From positions 16,372-55,156 of the forward strand of contig JAUMXM010000009.1 of assembly GCA_030529085.1 (NCBI GenBank): DNA of 38,785 bases, written 5' to 3'. The notes beneath the pieces are model-generated. The model saw only the letters and a list, made by a program, of their open reading frames with translations. It searched no databases and was not told the DNA's origin. Positions within the stretch are counted from its first letter, which is position 1, and every line of letters begins with the position of its first letter. The DNA comes from Rikenellaceae bacterium (lineage in GTDB: Bacteria; Bacteroidota; Bacteroidia; Bacteroidales; Rikenellaceae). Position numbers and translations under genes: made by a program. Shown piece by piece: positions 35,187 through 38,785 of this stretch.

Positions 35187-35200
35187 ACGCGCGAGCGCGT
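35187..35200. repeat. Short GC-rich palindrome upstream of the polyene promoter
   Basis: ACGCGC at 35187-35192 and GCGCGT at 35195-35200 flank GA. It lies about 30 bases upstream of the -33 element of the polyene operon promoter. It could be a regulator binding site, but a single copy of a low-complexity CG palindrome is weak evidence. Confidence 0.3.
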
Positions 35201-35254
35201 AAAAGAGGGTGCAGTGGGGGCTATCTGCCTTTAATTCCCTTTAGTCCCCCTTTT

Positions 35255-35365
35255 GTCATTCCGAACGCGGAGCGGAGGAATCTACCCTATTCCCTGCTCT
35301 TTGCCAAAAAACGGAACAAGGTAGTTCCCTCGTCGCCTGCGGCTCGCTCGGGATGACATAAACGT
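35255..35365. repeat. 111-bp tandem repeat, copy 1
   Basis: First copy of a unit that begins GTCATTCCGAACGCG and ends CTCGGGATGACATAAACGT. Its ends are inverted: GTCATTCCGA at the left matches TCGGGATGAC at the right with one mismatch, so the unit can fold on itself. An inner GGAAC-AAGGTA-GTTCC stem lies about 35313-35328. Non-coding, and similar in look to widespread GTCATTCCGA...GAGGAATCT intergenic repeats of gut bacteria (recalled, not searched). Confidence 0.85.
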
Positions 35366-35476
35366 GTCATTCCGAACGCGAAGCGGAGGAATCTACTTTA
35401 TTCCCTGCTCTTTGCCAAAAAGGGGAACAAGGTAGTTCCCTCGTCGCCTGCGGCTCACTCGGGATGACATAAACGT
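35366..35476. repeat. 111-bp tandem repeat, copy 2
   Basis: Second copy, direct orientation, same period (35255 to 35366 to 35477). By eye it differs from copy 1 at about six positions: one in the GCGGAGCGG/GCGAAGCGG block, two in the CTACCCTAT/CTACTTTAT block, two around AAAAAACGG/AAAAAGGGG and one in GCTCGCTC/GCTCACTC. Confidence 0.85.
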
Positions 35477-35506
35477 GTCATTCCGAACGCGTAGCGGAGG
35501 AATGAC
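35477..35506. repeat. Partial third repeat copy forming a 30-bp palindrome
   Basis: Begins as the other copies (GTCATTCCGAACGCG) but after GGAGGAAT turns directly to GAC, so GTCATTCC at 35477-35484 is an exact inverted repeat of GGAATGAC at 35499-35506. This looks like a copy that lost its middle and right part through recombination between the inverted ends. Confidence 0.75.
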
Positions 35507-35550
35507 ACTTTTACATCACGGCGAGAAGGTGCGAAATATGCCGCATACAA

Positions 35551-35590
35551 ATCCAAAAAACAAAAAGAGCGACCCCTCAAGGATCGCTCT
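35551..35590 (-). terminator. Rho-independent terminator of the secG operon
   Basis: In the minus-strand transcript AGAGCGAUCC pairs with GGGUCGCUCU (one G-U pair) around a short loop (stem bases 35566-35575 and 35581-35590), followed by a U-rich tract from the A-runs at 35551-35566. It lies 23 bases after the secG stop and matches a standard intrinsic terminator. Confidence 0.85.
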
Positions 35591-35612
35591 CTCATTTTTG
35601 TCCACGCTCGGA

Positions 35613-35966
35613 TTACTCCTCGGTAGCGGGCTCGGCCTCGGCGGGAATCTCGGCCTGGGGGATCACCGTCGTGTTCTCCAGGAGACGCTCCTCGAGAGCA
35701 GCAGCATCCTTCGATACCGAGCTGTTCGATGCGGCAATCTTCTCGCTATCCATAGCAGCCGTAGCCACGAGGCTCAGTGCGAGGATAGCCACAGCCATCG
35801 TCCAGGTAAACTTCTCGAGGAAGTTGGTCGTCTCACGCACGCCCATCACCTGGTTCGATGCGCCGAAATTAGCGGCCATACCGCTCTTGGGGCTCTGAAC
35901 CAATACAGCCAGGATAATCAAAACGCTGGCAATCAGAATCAGAACAATGCAAATCGTGTATAACAT
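35613..35966 (-). CDS. secG: Preprotein translocase subunit SecG
   Basis: A 117-residue subunit of the SecYEG protein export channel in the inner membrane. Two membrane helices (about 3-23 and 53-73) flank the conserved cytoplasmic stretch VQSPKSGMAANFGASNQVMGVRETTNFLEKFTW. The C-terminal 40 residues are Ala/Glu-rich (IPAEAEPATEE), a tail longer than in the E. coli protein but common in Bacteroidetes. It is the last gene of a four-gene run with the activator, lptE and the TPR-like gene, and an intrinsic terminator follows. Confidence 0.93.
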   Translation of the reverse strand: MLYTICIVLILIASVLIILAVLVQSPKSGMAANFGASNQVMGVRETTNFLEKFTWTMAVAILALSLVATAAMDSEKIAASNSSVSKDAAALEERLLENTTVIPQAEIPAEAEPATEE

Positions 35967-35982
35967 ATCGTTAAGTTTTTAA

Positions 35983-36471
35983 TTATTGTTTTTCCAATGT
36001 TGCAATTAACTCGGCAAAGTAAATACTTTTTTCGGGATTTAGCAAACTTAATTTGCGATAAATTGCTTTTGCCTCCTCCTTAAGCCCCTGAGCGAGGTAT
36101 ATTTCGGCCAGCTCCTCGCTCACCAATTCGTCCTCCTCGTCGAGGGCAGCATCGATCGAAACCTCCGTCTCGGGCTCCCCCTCCTGGGCCACGATGCGCA
36201 GCTCCTCGGTGGTCAAAAAACGGTCGATTACATCGTCGGTCGAGAGGTAGAGCAAGGCCTCGGCATCGTACCCGCCACGCGAAATGCAACCATCAGAATT
36301 CCAAAGCGTTGCAACACGTGCTGCAGGGTGCAGTTCCAAGCCGCGACGACGCGCCTCGCCCTGCAGGGGACGGTACCAGGGATAGTCGACGAGCAACTCG
36401 CGCAGGGCCGAATCCTCGATCACGGCAAGCCACTCGGGGTGGCGGAAAAATTGACGCAAATCGACCATCAC
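35983..36471 (-). CDS. Small protein with a C-terminal TPR-like helix pair, function unknown
   Basis: A 162-residue soluble protein without signal peptide. The N-terminal half begins MMVDLRQFFRHPEWLAVIED and has several aromatic-containing helices that I do not recognise. The middle is acidic (DAALDEEDELVSEE). The last 45 residues, AEIYLAQGLKEEAKAIYRKL followed by SLLNPEKSIYFAELIATLE, match one TPR repeat. It sits between lptE (one base away) and secG (16 bases), an order I recall as conserved in Bacteroidales. The location suggests a link to envelope assembly, but nothing in the sequence shows a reaction. Confidence 0.75.
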   Translation of the reverse strand: MMVDLRQFFRHPEWLAVIEDSALRELLVDYPWYRPLQGEARRRGLELHPAARVATLWNSDGCISRGGYDAEALLYLSTDDVIDRFLTTEELRIVAQEGEPETEVSIDAALDEEDELVSEELAEIYLAQGLKEEAKAIYRKLSLLNPEKSIYFAELIATLEKQ

Positions 36472-36472
36472 A

Positions 36473-36985
36473 CTACCAATTCGAGGCCGCAGCCATAAAG
36501 ATATCGGTTACAATCTTATCGACAATCTCGGGAATAAGCGTACCCTCGACCTCGGTCAGGAGCTGCGTCGAGTCGTAATCCTCGTAGGCCGAGAAGCTCT
36601 GGTTGAAGGACATCGTCTCGTCGATGGCATTCGTGAAGCGCACCTTGACGGTGATGGTCAGGCGGTTCAACAGGGCGTAGTCGTCCGACGAAACCGACGA
36701 GGTGGTCGAGGTGTAGTTCGTGATCTCACCCTCGAAGGCGAAGTCGCCACCCTCCTCGACCTGCTGCAGGCGCGTGCGGCGCGAGAAGATATCGACCAGG
36801 GCATCGGTCAGGGTCGACGAGAGGATCGGCGAGACCATCGTGGCGTTGTTCGGGAAGTAGGCCACCGAGAAGGTCTTGGCATCGGGCGGAATCGAGGCTC
36901 CCGAGAGCGAGTATTTGATTGCCACGCCGCAGCTCGTCATCAGCAGGGCTGCAGCCACAAAGGCAAAGAGTCGTTTCAACATCAT
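36473..36985 (-). CDS. lptE: LptE-like outer membrane LPS-assembly lipoprotein
   Basis: A 170-residue lipoprotein of the Bacteroidetes LptE type. The signal MMLKRLFAFVAAALLMTSC ends in lipidated Cys19, then GVAIKYSLSGASIPPDAKTFSVAYFPN (split: GVAIKYSLSGAS, PDAKTFSVAYFPN) is the typical beginning of the family. LSSTLTDALVDIFSRRTRL, FEGEITNYTSTT and LTITVKVRFTNA follow. LptE plugs the LptD barrel and helps insert lipopolysaccharide into the outer membrane. It lies five bases downstream of the activator gene. Confidence 0.88.
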   Translation of the reverse strand: MMLKRLFAFVAAALLMTSCGVAIKYSLSGASIPPDAKTFSVAYFPNNATMVSPILSSTLTDALVDIFSRRTRLQQVEEGGDFAFEGEITNYTSTTSSVSSDDYALLNRLTITVKVRFTNAIDETMSFNQSFSAYEDYDSTQLLTEVEGTLIPEIVDKIVTDIFMAAASNW

Positions 36986-36990
36986 AAAGG

Positions 36991-38193
36991 CTATTCTTCT
37001 ATTCCTAATTCTTTAATCTTGCGGTAGAGGGTACGCTCCGACATAAAAAGCTCGGCAGCAGCCTCTTTGCGGCGGCCGTTGTTGCGACGCAGGGCACGCA
37101 GAATCTGCTCGCGCTGCACATCGGCCTTGGTGCGCTCGCGGGGCTCCTCCTCGACCTCCTCGGTCTCGGCATAGATCGGCTCCTCGGGCTCCTCGTAGTG
37201 GGGCGCGACACTCGGCAGGAGGGCCTTCACCTCGCGTTGCGGCTCGCAGGGCTGAGCGCCACCGGCACGCTGCAACAGGTCGCCCACCATACGCTTCAGG
37301 TCGCTGATCTCGGCACGCATATCGAAGAGGAGCTTGTAGAGCAGCTCGCGCTCGTTCGTGAAGTCGTTCGACTGGCTGAAGCCACCCCCCGCAATCGACG
37401 GGGTGCGAACCACCTCGGGGAGGTATTTCGAGAGTACCTCGGCCGAGATCGTGCGATTGGGCTCGATGGCCGAAATCTGCTCGGCGACATTCTTCAGTTG
37501 GCGGATATTCCCCTTCCAATAGTAGTTCATCAGGAGCTCGCGTGCCGAGTCGTCGAGCACGACAGCCGGCATGCGGTACTGCACCGCCACATCCGATGCG
37601 AACTTGCGGAACAGGAGCGGAATATCGCGCTTGCGCTCACGCAGTGCCGGTACGGTGATCGGGACCGTCGCCAGGCGGTAGTAGAGATCCTCGCGGAAAC
37701 GCCCCTCGAGAATCGCCTGCTGCAGGTGGACATTCGTAGCTGCCACGACACGCACGTTGGTCTTCTGGACCTTCGATGAGCCGACACGGATAAACTCGCC
37801 CGACTGCAGGACGCGCAGCAGGCGTGCCTGGGTCGGCAGGGGCAACTCGGCCACCTCGTCGAGGAAAATCGTACCGCCGTCGGCCTCCTCGAAGTAGCCC
37901 TTGCGCGCCTCGACAGCCCCCGTAAAGGCACCCTTCTCGTGGCCGAAGAGCTCCGAGTCGATCGTACCCTCGGGAATCGCTGCGCAGTTCACGGCGATGT
38001 ATTTGTTGTGTTTGCGGGCCGAGAAGGCGTGGATCACCTGCGGGAAGACCTCCTTGCCGACACCGCTTTCGCCCGTCACAAGCACCGTAAGGTCGGTGGG
38101 GGCCACCTTGAGGGCAACCTCCAGCGCACGATCGAGCAACTCGGAGGTTCCGATGATGCCAAAGCGTTGTTTAACTGTGCTTATCTCTGTCAT
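36991..38193 (-). CDS. Sigma-54-dependent AAA+ activator, Fis-type HTH, no receiver domain
   Basis: A 400-residue bacterial enhancer-binding protein. The AAA+ core holds Walker A GESGVGKE (41-48), the sigma-54-contacting GAFTGA loop (89-94), Walker B GGTIFLDE (106-113) and an Arg-finger region (REDLYYRLATVPI). A coil-like linker (about 290-350, acidic EEPEEPIYAETEEVEEEP) leads to a C-terminal Fis-type helix-turn-helix (QILRALRRNNGRRKEAAAEL, then FMSERTLYRKIKELG). There is no N-terminal response-regulator domain, so activity is set by another signal or is constitutive. Its fixed place beside lptE and secG is common in Bacteroidales as I recall; its targets are unknown. Confidence 0.92.
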   Translation of the reverse strand: MTEISTVKQRFGIIGTSELLDRALEVALKVAPTDLTVLVTGESGVGKEVFPQVIHAFSARKHNKYIAVNCAAIPEGTIDSELFGHEKGAFTGAVEARKGYFEEADGGTIFLDEVAELPLPTQARLLRVLQSGEFIRVGSSKVQKTNVRVVAATNVHLQQAILEGRFREDLYYRLATVPITVPALRERKRDIPLLFRKFASDVAVQYRMPAVVLDDSARELLMNYYWKGNIRQLKNVAEQISAIEPNRTISAEVLSKYLPEVVRTPSIAGGGFSQSNDFTNERELLYKLLFDMRAEISDLKRMVGDLLQRAGGAQPCEPQREVKALLPSVAPHYEEPEEPIYAETEEVEEEPRERTKADVQREQILRALRRNNGRRKEAAAELFMSERTLYRKIKELGIEE

Positions 38194-38207
38194 TTTCTCT
38201 CTCTTGT

Positions 38208-38785
38208 TTACTCCTCACCGCCACCGGCCGCCTCCACCATCGCAGGGTCGATCTCAACTCGCTCGATGGGCTCCTCGTCGGGCTCTACCTGGGCGTTGCT
38301 ATACATGCCGAAGGCGATGGCCATCAGCGCAATGGCTGCCACCACGATAGCCAGAATCATGAAGTAGTCGGGCCTCTTCTTGGGTGCCGGCTTCTGCCGC
38401 GTGGCCACACGGCGCGAGGGACGGCTCACAGCGACAACCGCCTCCACATCCTGCTCATCATAGGCCTCCGAGTCGTCTCGGTCGTCCACCTCCTCGAACT
38501 CGAACTCATCCTCCTCGAACTCCTCGTCGGCAGCCTCCTCCTCGGTCGGCTCGATCGCAGGCACAGCAACCGAAGCTGACGGCTCGGCCGCCTTCGGCTC
38601 CACACGCTCGGGGCGCTTGGGCTCCTCGCGGAGCTTCTCGATCAGATCGGGAATAATATCGACCGGCACCTCGGGCGCCACCGAAAGGCGGGCATGGTAT
38701 TCGAAGAGAATCGTATCGTTCGGTCCGGGGCGCATGACACCGAAGTCCGAAAGATGGAACGACTCACCCTGCTGCAGGGCGTGGC
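38208..38785 (-). CDS. Acidic single-pass membrane protein, possibly HU-CCDC81/SPOR-type (5' end outside window)
   Basis: The frame is open across the right edge of the window to the TAA at 38208-38210, giving about 192 residues of the C-terminal part; the ATG at 38735 is internal. The first residues in the window (HALQQGESFHLSDFGVMRPG, then a short strand) resemble the end of a prokaryotic HU-like (CCDC81-type) domain. A long acidic low-complexity stretch follows (EEAADEEFEEDEFEFEEVDD), then a basic patch and one membrane helix (about FMILAIVVAAIALMAIAFGMY), leaving a roughly 30-residue tail without a SPOR domain. The assignment is tentative because the defining N-terminal part is missing. 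Confidence 0.6.
   Translation of the reverse strand, partial: HALQQGESFHLSDFGVMRPGPNDTILFEYHARLSVAPEVPVDIIPDLIEKLREEPKRPERVEPKAAEPSASVAVPAIEPTEEEAADEEFEEDEFEFEEVDDRDDSEAYDEQDVEAVVAVSRPSRRVATRQKPAPKKRPDYFMILAIVVAAIALMAIAFGMYSNAQVEPDEEPIERVEIDPAMVEAAGGGEE

Noticed and set aside
35102-35356. Small + strand ORF between the lyase gene and the repeats
   Set aside because: Begins inside the polyene promoter and ends in the repeat; no similarity to a known protein family by eye.
35255-35506. Possible CRISPR array
   Set aside because: The 111-bp units abut with no unique spacers, and the sequence folds as an inverted repeat, unlike a repeat-spacer layout.

Overview
The window looks like a high-GC member of the Bacteroidales, most likely Alistipes or a close relative. 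The evidence is a SusC/SusD pair, lipoproteins with Bacteroidetes-type signal peptides, two promoters with the Bacteroidetes TTTG / TAnnTTTG layout, an aryl-polyene-type cluster of the Bacteroidetes gene order, and a conserved sigma-54 activator/LptE/TPR/SecG block. The genus is an inference from composition and gene content; there is no rRNA here. No tRNA, rRNA, CRISPR array, transposase or phage gene was recognised.

Region 1 (1-13245, + strand) is part of a pectin-type polysaccharide utilisation locus. It holds two related pectate lyases (the first cut by the window edge), a SusC-like TonB-dependent transporter, a SusD-like glycan-binding lipoprotein, and two lipoproteins that join fibronectin-III-like modules to a right-handed beta-helix. 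A good promoter precedes the second lyase. No local regulator is visible. A 23-bp perfect hairpin at 13264-13313 closes the region and also ends the operon converging from the right.

Region 2 (13333-35077, - strand) is a tightly packed run of 20 genes, many overlapping by 1-28 bases, behind one clear promoter at 35126-35157. In transcription order: a tyrosine/histidine ammonia-lyase family enzyme, ketoreductase, ketosynthase, carrier protein, LpxL-like acyltransferase, O-methyltransferase, dehydratase, thioesterase, a ketosynthase fused to a degenerate half-ketosynthase, second carrier protein, third ketosynthase, stand-alone half-ketosynthase, polysaccharide-deacetylase-fold protein, LolA-like carrier, second dehydratase, GT2-DUF2062 protein, an MMPL transporter-acyltransferase-methyltransferase fusion, FAD oxidoreductase, C45/Ntn-type hydrolase and a PaaK-like adenylating enzyme. 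Read together this is an aryl polyene pathway. The lyase would make an aryl-acrylate starter (4-coumarate if the substrate is tyrosine), the ligase would activate it, and KS/KR/DH enzymes would extend it on carrier proteins to a conjugated polyene. Acyltransferases, the GT, LolA and the MMPL protein would attach it to a lipid and move it to the outer membrane. The dialkylresorcinol genes darA/darB of flexirubin producers are not in the window, so the product cannot be called a flexirubin from this sequence.

Region 3 (35078-35612) is the only long gene-free stretch. It holds the polyene operon promoter, two 111-bp tandem repeats plus a 30-bp partial third copy, and the terminator of the secG operon.

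Region 4 (35613-38785, - strand) is housekeeping: secG, a TPR-like protein, lptE, a sigma-54-type activator without a receiver domain, and the C-terminal part of an acidic single-pass membrane protein cut by the window edge.
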